In this document: in pieces, positions 45,149 to 53,335 of the stretch | Layout: each line of letters starts with the position of its first letter | Numbering within the stretch: the stretch's first letter is position 1 | NCBI GenBank assembly: GCA_019636245.1 | Contig: JAHBXX010000021.1 | Span: forward strand, 17,347-81,346 | DNA length: 64,000 bases | Source: Planctomycetota bacterium | Lineage (GTDB): Bacteria; Planctomycetota; UBA1135; UBA2386 | Direction of reading: 5' to 3' | Made by a program: the position numbers and the translations under genes | Notes under the pieces: generated by a model | The model's input: the letters and a program-made list of their open reading frames with translations, nothing else | Told to the model about the DNA's origin: nothing | The model's database searches: none

Positions 45149-45550
45149 ATGACCGAAGCCCGCGATCTCGTGCTCGATCTCTACGCCGCGTTCGCCGCCG
45201 GCGACGTGCCCCGGCTGCTCGGCCACCTGCACCCGCAGGTGCGCTGGCAGGAGGCCGAGGGCTTTCCGCTCGCCGACCGGAACCCCTACCTCGGCCGCGA
45301 GGCGATCGTCGCCGGCGTGTTCGCCCGGGTCGCCGAGCTGTGGGACGGCTTCCGTGTGCAGGTCGGCGAGATCGTCGGCGGGCCGGACGTGCTGACGATG
45401 TTCGGGCGCTACCACGGCACGGGGCGGGCGACCGGCCGCCGGCTCGACGCGCAGGCGGCGCACACGTGGTGGCTCGAGCGGGGCAGGGTCGTGCGCTTCC
45501 AGCAGATGGTCGACACCGCCGCGGTGCGGGCGTCGCTCGGCTCGTGCTGA
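45149..45550 (+). CDS. SnoaL-like/nuclear transport factor 2-fold protein
   Basis: 133 residues of the NTF2/SnoaL cone fold: DLYAAFAAGDVPRLLGHLHPQVRWQE, YLGREAIVAGVFARV, VGGPDVLTMFGRYHGTGRATGRRLDAQAAHTWWLERGRVVRFQQMVDT. Such proteins are often small hydrolases or isomerases, or ligand-binding proteins. GGAGG lies 7 bases before the ATG. The radical SAM gene starts inside its last codons, so they are cotranscribed. Confidence 0.85.
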   Translation: MTEARDLVLDLYAAFAAGDVPRLLGHLHPQVRWQEAEGFPLADRNPYLGREAIVAGVFARVAELWDGFRVQVGEIVGGPDVLTMFGRYHGTGRATGRRLDAQAAHTWWLERGRVVRFQQMVDTAAVRASLGSC

Positions 45551-46797
45551 CCGTCGTCTGGGCCTACCGCCGCACCGGCAAGTTCGCGTTCCACGTGCTG
45601 ACGGGCGCGCTCGAGAGCGATGCGCGCACCGCCGACGTGCCGATCGAGTTCGGCAACGGCATCGACGCCGTGGTCGCCGCCACGCGCCGCGCCCTGGCCC
45701 AGGGCCGACGCGTGCTGGTCGGCTGGTCGTTCTACTCGCCGGACTTCGTGCGGCTGGCCGCCGAGCTGCGCGAAGTCCGCGCCGCGATCGACGACCCGCG
45801 CGTGCTGCACGTAGCCGGCGGCGTGCACGCCAGCGCCGAGCCGGCGGCGACGCTGCGGGCCGGCTTCGATCTGGTCGCGACCGGCGAGGGCGAAGCCACG
45901 ATCCGCGGCCTGGTGCAGGCACTGCGCGCCGGCACGGACCCGCGCGAGGTCGCCGGCACGGCGTGGCTCGACGGCGGCGAACTGCGTCGCCGCGGTCGCG
46001 CCGCGCGCGTGGACCTCGACGCCTTCCCGCCGTTCGGGCCCGGGCACGCGCGCTTCGGCCCGATCGAGATCACGCGCGGCTGCGTCTATGCCTGCCGCTT
46101 CTGCCAGACGCCCTACTTCGCCGGCGCGGCGTTCCGCCACCGCAGCATCGCCAACGTGTGCGAGTGGGTGCGCTTCCTGGTCGGTCGCGGCTTCCGGGAC
46201 TTCCGCTTCCTGTCGCCGACGTCGCTGAGCTACGGCGCCTCGGGGCCGGAGCCCGACCTCGGAGCGGTGGAGGCGCTGCTCGCCGGCGTGCGCGACGAGA
46301 TCGGGCCCGAGCGGCGGCTGTGGTTCGGCACGTTCCCGAGCGAGGTGCGGCCCGAGCACGTGACGCCGCGCGCGTTGCAGCTGCTGCGCCGCCACGTCAG
46401 CAACCGGGCGCTGATCCTGGGCGGCCAGTCGGGCAGCGACCGGGTGCTGCAGGCGAGCGCGCGCGGCCACGATGCGGCCACGGTCGAGCGCGCGGCGGCG
46501 CTGTCCGTCGAGCACGGCTTCGTGCCGCACGTCGACTTCCTGTTCGGTCTGCCCGGCGAGGAACCGGCCGACGTCGACGCGACGCTGGCGCTGATGGACC
46601 GTCTGGTGGCGCGCGGCGCGAAGGTGCACGCCCACACGTTCCTGCCGCTGCCGGGCACGCCGTTCCGGCGGGCGCCGGCGGGGGCGCTGACGGCCGATCT
46701 ACGGCGCCGTCTGCGGCACCTGGCGTCGCAGGGGCGGCTCTACGGCCAGTGGGAGCAGCAGGAGGGCATGGCGCGCGCGCTGGCGGACGGCGGCTAG
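45544..46797 (+). CDS. B12-binding radical SAM protein (TIGR04013-like)
   Basis: 417 residues. A B12-binding-like N-domain has LVGWSFYSPDFVRLA and HVAGGVHASAEPAATLRAGFDLVATGEGE. The radical SAM core has C-x3-C-x2-C in TRGCVYACRFCQTPYFAG, FLSPTSLSYG, GGQSGSDRVLQASARGH and VDFLFGLPGEEPADVDATL. It ends with a short TRAM-like or helical tail. It resembles a family of B12/radical SAM proteins of unknown substrate. The GTG start overlaps the SnoaL-like gene end. It is a second such enzyme within 4 kb. Confidence 0.85.
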   Translation: MLTVVWAYRRTGKFAFHVLTGALESDARTADVPIEFGNGIDAVVAATRRALAQGRRVLVGWSFYSPDFVRLAAELREVRAAIDDPRVLHVAGGVHASAEPAATLRAGFDLVATGEGEATIRGLVQALRAGTDPREVAGTAWLDGGELRRRGRAARVDLDAFPPFGPGHARFGPIEITRGCVYACRFCQTPYFAGAAFRHRSIANVCEWVRFLVGRGFRDFRFLSPTSLSYGASGPEPDLGAVEALLAGVRDEIGPERRLWFGTFPSEVRPEHVTPRALQLLRRHVSNRALILGGQSGSDRVLQASARGHDAATVERAAALSVEHGFVPHVDFLFGLPGEEPADVDATLALMDRLVARGAKVHAHTFLPLPGTPFRRAPAGALTADLRRRLRHLASQGRLYGQWEQQEGMARALADGG

Positions 46798-46836
46798 TGC
46801 CGGGCGATGGCGAGCGCGCTGCGTCTTCGGCGGCGG

Positions 46837-46865
46837 TTGGCATCGGCGCCGGGTCGGCCTACCTT
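46837..46865 (+). promoter_or_regulatory. Strong sigma70-type promoter of the small membrane protein/selenoprotein operon
   Basis: TTGGCA (five of six matches to TTGACA), a 17-base spacer and TACCTT. It is followed 6 bases later by ATG at 46872, so transcription should start at or next to that ATG. This is the best promoter match I see in the window. Confidence 0.6.
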
Positions 46866-46910
46866 CGCCGCATGCTCTGAACCCTGTCGTCCCCGAGACG
46901 GATCGCGGTC

Positions 46911-47069
46911 GTGGTCCTCGCCGTGGTGGTCGGATGGGCGCTGCGGCGCTTCGCCGGGCTCGACGCCGCCCTGCTGCTGGGGCTGCTGGTGGGTCTCGTG
47001 GCGGCGCAGTTGGTGCCGGCGCGAGCCGCGTGCGCTCCCCCTGGAGACGTGGGCCCGGAGGGCCGATAG
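46911..47069 (+). CDS. Small two-helix membrane protein (start uncertain; possible UGA-containing longer form)
   Basis: From GTG the product is 52 residues: two hydrophobic stretches (VVLAVVVGWAL and AALLLGLLVGLVAAQLV) separated by a RRFAGLD turn, then a Pro/Gly tail. Third positions are strongly GC, as in neighbouring genes. The same frame extends back to ATG 46872, where a promoter ends 6 bases earlier, but this longer form has an in-frame TGA as its third codon. It ends 7 bases before the selenoprotein ATG. Function unknown. Confidence 0.45.
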   Translation: MVLAVVVGWALRRFAGLDAALLLGLLVGLVAAQLVPARAACAPPGDVGPEGR

Positions 47070-47076
47070 ACGCGCC

Positions 47077-47334
47077 ATGGAAGTCGTCATCCTGCACTGC
47101 ACCTCTTGAGGCTTCGGTCCACGGGCGGCGGGTCTCGCCGCCCACATCGAGGACGCGCTCGGCCTGCGCGTCGAACGGCGCCGCGGCAGCCTCGGCCAGT
47201 TCGACGTGGTGGTGGACGGCAGGGTCGTCGCCAGCCGCGGCGGCGGCACGCTGCAGCGGCTGCTGGGCGGCGGTTGGCCCGATCCGGACGAGGTCGTGGC
47301 GGCCATCGAGGCGCTGCAGCGCGAGCGGGCCTGA
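47077..47334 (+). CDS. Selenoprotein W-like (SelW/Rdx family) protein with in-frame UGA (Sec11)
   Basis: Reading TGA at 47107-47109 as selenocysteine gives 85 residues. The first strand VVILHCTS leads to C8-x2-U11-G-F-G-P, the CxxU redox motif of SelW (vertebrate CGAUGYKP). It is followed by LAAHIEDALGLRVE, GQFDVVVDGRVVASRGGGT and WPDPDEVVAAIEAL, matching the SelW thioredoxin-like fold to its end. A SECIS-like hairpin starts 13 bases after the UGA. Related proteins use Cys or Sec for thiol redox reactions. Conventional calling would end or miss the gene at the UGA. The Sec machinery genes are not in the window. Confidence 0.82.
47107..47143 (+). promoter_or_regulatory. Bacterial SECIS element of the SelW-like gene
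   Basis: UGA is followed, after 13 bases, by a perfect 8-bp stem GGGCGGCG/CGCCGCCC (47123-47130 and 47136-47143) closing a 5-base loop GGUCU. The loop begins 22 bases after the UGA. From memory, the E. coli fdhF SECIS has GGUCU in its SelB-binding loop, and bacterial SECIS loops lie about 16-37 bases after the UGA. Confidence 0.8.
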
Positions 47335-47364
47335 GCCGAGGGCAGGGCCGGCGCGGCGAGGCCC

Positions 47365-47688
47365 CTACCCGCCCGCCGCCGGCGTCGCCGCGATCCAGCC
47401 GCGCAGGCGCCGATCGAGCACGAACGGCCAGATCGGCACCAGCGCCGCGACGAACACCAGCAGCAGCCGGCGCACCGGCCAGCCGCGGTCGATATGGGCA
47501 CGCACCAGCAGCCACACCAGCAGCAGGAACAGCACCCCGTGCACCATGCCGAACACGGTGACGGCGAGCGGCTGGCCGCAGGCGTACTTCAGCGGCATCG
47601 CGATGCCGAGCAGCAGCAGGTACGAAACCGCCTCCGCCAGCGACGTGCGGCGCAGCCAGGGCAGCGGATCGTCCAGGGCCAGCGCCAT
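47365..47688 (-). CDS. DUF3817 membrane protein
   Basis: 107 residues with three transmembrane helices. The family pattern is clear: RRTSLAEAVSYLLLLGIAMPLKYACGQPLAVTVFGMVHGVLFLLLVWLL, with the Leu-rich third helix and WPFVLDRRLR at the end. DUF3817 is also found as an N-terminal part of some integral proteins; its function is unknown. It starts 11 bases after the ychF stop and may share its transcript. It is convergent with the selenoprotein gene. Confidence 0.82.
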   Translation of the reverse strand: MALALDDPLPWLRRTSLAEAVSYLLLLGIAMPLKYACGQPLAVTVFGMVHGVLFLLLVWLLVRAHIDRGWPVRRLLLVFVAALVPIWPFVLDRRLRGWIAATPAAGG

Positions 47689-47699
47689 CCGGAGCCGGC

Positions 47700-48806
<1,107 letters not shown>

Positions 48807-48840
48807 GCGTGCTGTCCGACCGCGCGGCGGTCTCGTGCGG

Positions 48841-49824
48841 TCACTTGTGCTTCACGACCTCGGCGATCGCCTTGGTCAGCGCCGGCACCACCTCGAAGGC
48901 GTCGCCGACGATGCCGTAGTCGGCGACCTTGAAGATCGGCGCATCGGCGTCCTTGTTGATGGCCACGATCGTGCGCGCCGTGCGCATGCCGGCGAGGTGC
49001 TGGATCGCGCCGCTGATGCCGACGGCGATGTAGAGCGGCGGGCTCACGACCTTGCCGGTCTGGCCGACCTGCTCGCGGTGCGGACGCCAGCCGGCGTCGA
49101 CGACCGCGCGCGAGGCGCCGACCGCGGCCACGCCCGGTCCGAACGCGGCGGCGAGGTCCTCGATCAGCTTGAACTGCTCCGCCTCGCGCAGGCCGCGGCC
49201 GCCGGCGACGACCACCTTGGCCTCCTGCAGCGGCGTGCGGCCGGTCGCCGAGGCGACGATCTCCTTGACCACCGACAGCAGGTCGCCGGCCGGCGGCGCC
49301 GCCTTGGTGACCTCGGCGCTGCCGCCGCCGCCGGCGACGGCGAAGTTGTTCGGCCGCAGCGTCACGCAGAACGGCGCCTGCTTCGCCCGGACGGTCATCG
49401 CCGCCTTGCCGGCGAACACCGGCCTGGTGGCGCCGAACGTGCCGCCGTCGCAGGCCACCGCGATGGCATCGGTGGCGATGCTGCCCTCGAGCAGCGCCGA
49501 CACCCGCGGCAGCAGGTCCTTGCCCATCGCCGTGTGCGCCATCAGCACGGCGCCGGCGCCGGCGGCCTTGGCGTGCTCGGCGACGGCCCTGGCGTAGCCG
49601 TCGCCGCTGTAGTGGGCGAACGCCGGTCCGTCGACGGCGACGACCCGGTGCACGCCGCTGCCCGCCAGCTCGGCGCAGGCGCCGTCGAGCCCGGACCCGC
49701 AGGCGATGGCGATCACCTTGCCGCCGCTCTTCTGGGCGAGCTGCAGTCCGGCGGTCACGGCTTCCAGGGTGGTGCGCTTCAGCTGACCACCGCGAACTTC
49801 GGCGACGACGACGATGTTGCTCAT
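48841..49824 (-). CDS. etfA: Electron transfer flavoprotein subunit alpha
   Basis: 327 residues. The N-domain begins [21 protein letters not shown]. The C-terminal FAD domain contains [60 protein letters not shown] and [16 protein letters not shown], which hold FAD and close on the beta subunit. EtfAB takes electrons from acyl-CoA and other dehydrogenases to the quinone pool. It follows etfB by 25 bases with GGAG before the ATG. The window's acyl-CoA ligase could feed the same beta-oxidation route. Confidence 0.96.
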   Translation of the reverse strand: MSNIVVVAEVRGGQLKRTTLEAVTAGLQLAQKSGGKVIAIACGSGLDGACAELAGSGVHRVVAVDGPAFAHYSGDGYARAVAEHAKAAGAGAVLMAHTAMGKDLLPRVSALLEGSIATDAIAVACDGGTFGATRPVFAGKAAMTVRAKQAPFCVTLRPNNFAVAGGGGSAEVTKAAPPAGDLLSVVKEIVASATGRTPLQEAKVVVAGGRGLREAEQFKLIEDLAAAFGPGVAAVGASRAVVDAGWRPHREQVGQTGKVVSPPLYIAVGISGAIQHLAGMRTARTIVAINKDADAPIFKVADYGIVGDAFEVVPALTKAIAEVVKHK

Positions 49825-49849
49825 GGGGGGTGTCTCCGGTGGGTGGGGA

Positions 49850-50602
49850 TCAGAGGACCTTGGCCTCGTCGCGCAGCGCCGCGATCAGCGCCGGCACCGC
49901 CTCGGCGCCGTTGCCGAGGATGCGACCCGCCGCGCGCTGCGGCGGCAGCGCCAGCGACACGACCTCGAGCGCCGGCGTCGGCAGTTGCGCCGCCGCCTCC
50001 TCCAGCGGCTTCTTCTTCGCCGCCATGATGCCCTTCAGGTTGGCGTAGCGCGGCTCGTTGAGGCCCTTCTGGCAGCTGATCACGGCCGGCGTGCGGCAGG
50101 TCAGCACCTCGCGGGCACCCTCGATGTCGCGCTCGGCGGTGAACGCGCCGCCCTCGAGCGTCAGCTTCGCGACTTCGGTCACGCAGGCGAAGCCGAGGCG
50201 CGCGGCGAGGTTCGCCGGCAGCTGGTTGTTGTCGGCGTCGACCGCCTGGCGGCCGCACAGCACGAGCTGGCACGGCACGGTCCGGATCCAGGCCGCCAGC
50301 GCCGCGGCCGTCGACGCGCCGTCGAAGACCCACTGGTCGGTGGTCAGCAGCACGGCCTTGTCGGCGCCGCGCGCCAGCGCGTCGCGCAGTTCCTTCTGGG
50401 CATCCTTGCTGCCGATCGTCACCACGGTGACCGAGCCCTGGCCGAGCTGCTCCTTGAGGCGCAGCGCCTGCTCCAGGGCGAACTCGTCGTAGGCGTTGAG
50501 TTCGAACGTCACCCCGGCGGGGTCGATCGACTTGCCGTCGGCGGCGATCTTGATCGCCGTGTCGGTGGCGGGGACGCGCTTGATGCAGACTACGATGTCC
50601 AT
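49850..50602 (-). CDS. etfB: Electron transfer flavoprotein subunit beta
   Basis: 250 residues: IVVCIKRVPATDTAIKI at the start, LNAYDEFALEQALRLKE, GADKAVLLTTD, LVLCGRQAVDADNNQLPANLAARLG and the EPRYANLKGIMAAKKK segment that recognises partner dehydrogenases and holds AMP. It is first in an etfB-etfA-ychF-DUF3817 series. The promoter region carries a -10-like TACACT flanked by a long-range inverted repeat (see the regulatory entry). Confidence 0.96.
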   Translation of the reverse strand: MDIVVCIKRVPATDTAIKIAADGKSIDPAGVTFELNAYDEFALEQALRLKEQLGQGSVTVVTIGSKDAQKELRDALARGADKAVLLTTDQWVFDGASTAAALAAWIRTVPCQLVLCGRQAVDADNNQLPANLAARLGFACVTEVAKLTLEGGAFTAERDIEGAREVLTCRTPAVISCQKGLNEPRYANLKGIMAAKKKPLEEAAAQLPTPALEVVSLALPPQRAAGRILGNGAEAVPALIAALRDEAKVL

Positions 50603-50620
50603 GTCGGCTCGGGCGTGGGG

Positions 50621-50679
50621 CGGAAAATCGGGCGAGCAGTGTAGCCGCCGTCGGCCGCGATCCGACCCGGGATTTTCCG
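50621..50679 (-). promoter_or_regulatory. etfBA promoter flanked by a 9-base inverted repeat
   Basis: CGGAAAATC (50621-50629) and its exact complement GATTTTCCG (50671-50679) flank 41 bases that contain the minus-strand -10-like TACACT (50638-50643). A/T-rich arms stand out in this GC-rich DNA and look like two operator half-sites bracketing the promoter. Confidence 0.45.
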
Positions 50680-50747
50680 GGGCGGCCGCGGACCCGGCTG
50701 CGGGAGCAACCCCGCGCGACGGCCCGGATTTCGGGCCACCGGGGGCG

Positions 50748-51626
50748 TCAGACCGAATCGAGGCCGTCGACCCAGAGCGGCCGCGGCCCGCCCGCCGCCG
50801 GGCGCTGCATCGGCCCGGCCACCTCGACCACGTCGAGCGTCGCGTCGCGCAGCCGTTCGCGCAGCCCGGTGCGGTAGGGCGGCAGCAGCAGGAAGGCGTG
50901 CGTCTGGCCGGTGGCGTGCAGCGCCGCGGGCAGCAGGCGGGCCAGCGCCGCGTCGCTGCCGCCGAGCTCGTGCCAGTGACCCTGCAGGTCGGCGCCCTTG
51001 CCACAGCAGGCGTAGGCGGTGACGGCGCCGTCCTGCTCGAGCACCAGGGTGGTCATGCCCGGCGTCGTCAGCAGGCCCGACATCACGCGCGGCGAACGCG
51101 CGACCCGCCACGGCTTCTGCTCGTGCAGCGCGTGCAGCGCGGCGTGGTCGCGCGGCTCGGCCGGCCGCACGCAGGCCAGGTCGCGCGCCGGCCGCCGTGC
51201 CAGCACGAGGCACGTCTCCGGGGCGCCGGCGACGAAGCCGTGGCGGGAATAGAGGTCGGGCCGCTCGGCCCACAGCAGCCACCGGTCGGTGCGCGGCGCG
51301 GTCGCCAGGAGCGCCGCGGCGAGCACCTGGCCGGCGTGGCCGCGCCCGCGCCGGTCCGGATCGGTCGCCACCGACCCGACCAGGCAGGCGCGGCGCGGTC
51401 CGTCCGCGGCGTGCAGGGTGACCAGGCGGCAGGCGCAGTGGCTGACCAGCCGTTCGCCGTCGGTCTGCACGAAGAACAGCCCGTCGCCATCGCTGCGGTA
51501 GAGCTGCGGCCAGGTGTGCTGCACGCCGTAGGCGTGGTCGGGCAGCAGCCAGGCGTCGAGCTGTGGCAGCCAGCGCTGCATGGCTGTCCGGTCGACCTGC
51601 CGCACCGGCGCCGCGGTCGCCGTCAT
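50748..51626 (-). CDS. GNAT-family acetyltransferase
   Basis: A 292-residue protein with two GNAT-like halves. The first has the acetyl-CoA pyrophosphate-binding motif VATDPDRRGRGHAGQVLAAAL (about 86-106) and an LYSRHGFVAG strand; the second has VLEQDGAVTAYACCGK and is degenerate, as in Eis-like proteins. The substrate is unknown. Its ATG overlaps the stop of the small protein at the end of the flagellar operon (ATGA), so it is translationally coupled to flagellar genes. Confidence 0.8.
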   Translation of the reverse strand: MTATAAPVRQVDRTAMQRWLPQLDAWLLPDHAYGVQHTWPQLYRSDGDGLFFVQTDGERLVSHCACRLVTLHAADGPRRACLVGSVATDPDRRGRGHAGQVLAAALLATAPRTDRWLLWAERPDLYSRHGFVAGAPETCLVLARRPARDLACVRPAEPRDHAALHALHEQKPWRVARSPRVMSGLLTTPGMTTLVLEQDGAVTAYACCGKGADLQGHWHELGGSDAALARLLPAALHATGQTHAFLLLPPYRTGLRERLRDATLDVVEVAGPMQRPAAGGPRPLWVDGLDSV

Positions 51627-51898
51627 GGCCGCTGGGCGAGGAACGCCGATTCGAGCCGCTGGCGCAGGTCCATCGCCGTGACGAAGCCCTCGTCGGCGGC
51701 GCGCAGCGCCTGCCGCAGCTGGTCGGCGTCGGCGGCCGGGGCCGTGCGCTGCTGTTCGGCGGCGAGCCGCTGCAACCGTTCGAGCAGGCGCTGGAACGCC
51801 GGTTCCTCGCCGCCAGCCGGGACCGCGGTCGGTGCCGGCGGCAGCGCCGCCGTGGCGGCGGGCAGCGGACCGGTGGGGCGCAGCATCGGATCGCTCAT
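51623..51898 (-). CDS. Small flagellar-operon protein of unknown function
   Basis: 91 residues: a Pro/Ala-rich N-terminus (1-28), then two amphipathic helices (FQRLLERLQRLAAEQQ and LRQALRAADEGFVTAMDLRQRLESAFLAQ). The last helix loosely recalls the C-terminal helix of FliE or other rod-type secreted proteins, but the match is too weak to assign. It starts 7 bases after flgL and overlaps the GNAT gene. Confidence 0.6.
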   Translation of the reverse strand: MSDPMLRPTGPLPAATAALPPAPTAVPAGGEEPAFQRLLERLQRLAAEQQRTAPAADADQLRQALRAADEGFVTAMDLRQRLESAFLAQRP

Positions 51899-51905
51899 CG
51901 CCGCC

Positions 51906-53333
51906 TCAACGCAGGAAGCCCTGCAGGCTGGTCTGCATCATGCGGGCGCTGACCTGCAGCGCCGCCTGGTAGGCCATGTCCTGGCGCTGCAGCGCCAGGA
52001 TCGACTCGGCGAGGTCGGTGTCCTGCACCAGCGACAGCGATTCCGTGCGCGCCACGCGCAGGCCCTCGACGCGGTTGCCGAGCACGTCCATGCTCGACGA
52101 GCGGAAGCCGAGCTCGCGCAGGCCGTCGAGGATCGCGTCGTGGGCGTCGGCGACCTCGTCGAGCATGCCGGCGATGCGGTCGCGCGCGACCTGGTCGGGC
52201 AGGCCTTCGTCGTTGCGCAGCAGGTCGCGCAGGGCGATCAGGGTCGTGAAGGCATCGAACGTGCCGTTGAAGCGCACGTCCTCGTCGCCGGCGCGGGCGA
52301 GGTTGCGCACGTCGACGTTCAGCACGCTGCCGTCGTGCGCGCTGCGCACCGGCACGCTGTCGCGGCCGAAGTCGGAGATCAGCACCGTCGAGGCGCCGCC
52401 GTCGACCGACAGGTTCGCCTGCGCGGTGAAGGTGCCGGTGGTCTGGGCCGGCATGCCCGTCACCGTCAGCGAGATCGTGCGTCCGTCGGCGGTCGTGAAC
52501 ACGCCGTCGGTCACCGGGATGTTCACCTTCGAGCCGCCGCCGATGCTGAGCCCGTCCGGCGGCGTCGTGAACTCGAAGGTCAGCGGCCCGACCGCGTCGG
52601 TGAAGCCGCTGCCGGCGCTGACCGTCGGCGGCGCGTCGCCGCCGAGGCCGGCGAAGGTCACCGACAGGCGGCCGAAGCCGATGCCGGTGTCGCCGCGACC
52701 GACCGGCGCGGCGCCGGTGCCGGCGCTGCCGAGCGCGGGCGTGAACGCGGTGGTGCCGCGGGTCCGTTGCTGGAACAGGGCGTCGCCGGGGATGTTCAGG
52801 CCGGTCTGCACCCCGGGCGCGACCTCGACGGCGAGGCTCTCGCGGTTGCCGCGGTAGACGACGCGCGTGCCGCCTGAGCCCGACACCAGCTCGAACGGCG
52901 CCGAGCCGTTCTGGGTGCCGCCGAACAGGTAGCGTTCGCCGCGCCGGCTGTTGCCGATGCCGACCAGCTGGCTCAACAGCTGGTCGATCTCGGCGGCGAT
53001 GCTCGCCCGGTCGCCGCCGCTGAGCGTGCCGTTCGCCGCCTGCGTGGTCAGCTCGCGCACGCGCTGCATCAGGGCCGAGGCGTCCTCGAGCGCCGCCGCA
53101 CCGGTGTTCAGCGTCTCGCGGGCCAGCGCGACGTTGCTGCCGAGCTGCTCGAGGTTGCGCAGGTCGTTGCGCAGCGGCAGCAGCCGCAGCGCCGCGGCCG
53201 GATCGTCCGACGGCCGGTTGATGCGCCGTCCGGTCGCGACCTCCTGCTGCAGCTGCGAGAACCGGAACAGGCCGTTCTGCACGTCGCCGAGCGCCCGCGA
53301 GTACAGCATGCCCTGGGTGATGCGGATGCTCAT
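51906..53333 (-). CDS. flgL: Flagellar hook-associated protein 3 (hook-filament junction)
   Basis: 475 residues, longer than the about 317 of E. coli FlgL. The flagellin-like N-terminus (RITQGMLYSRALGDVQNGLFRFSQLQQEVATGRRINRPSDDPAAALRLL) and C-terminus (LVQDTDLAESILALQRQDMAYQAALQVSARMMQTSLQGFL) form the coiled-coil core. The middle (about 190-350) is an extra beta-rich domain. It joins the hook-associated FlgK to the filament. The ATG lies 2 bases after the flgK stop. Confidence 0.94.
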   Translation of the reverse strand: MSIRITQGMLYSRALGDVQNGLFRFSQLQQEVATGRRINRPSDDPAAALRLLPLRNDLRNLEQLGSNVALARETLNTGAAALEDASALMQRVRELTTQAANGTLSGGDRASIAAEIDQLLSQLVGIGNSRRGERYLFGGTQNGSAPFELVSGSGGTRVVYRGNRESLAVEVAPGVQTGLNIPGDALFQQRTRGTTAFTPALGSAGTGAAPVGRGDTGIGFGRLSVTFAGLGGDAPPTVSAGSGFTDAVGPLTFEFTTPPDGLSIGGGSKVNIPVTDGVFTTADGRTISLTVTGMPAQTTGTFTAQANLSVDGGASTVLISDFGRDSVPVRSAHDGSVLNVDVRNLARAGDEDVRFNGTFDAFTTLIALRDLLRNDEGLPDQVARDRIAGMLDEVADAHDAILDGLRELGFRSSSMDVLGNRVEGLRVARTESLSLVQDTDLAESILALQRQDMAYQAALQVSARMMQTSLQGFLR

Positions 53334-53335
53334 CG

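Noticed and set aside
46807..47109. Conventional 100-codon frame ending exactly at the SelW UGA
   Set aside because: Its first 90 codons are Trp/Cys/Arg-rich and out of frame with the better membrane-protein frame; only the last 11 codons belong to a real gene, whose UGA is best read as selenocysteine.
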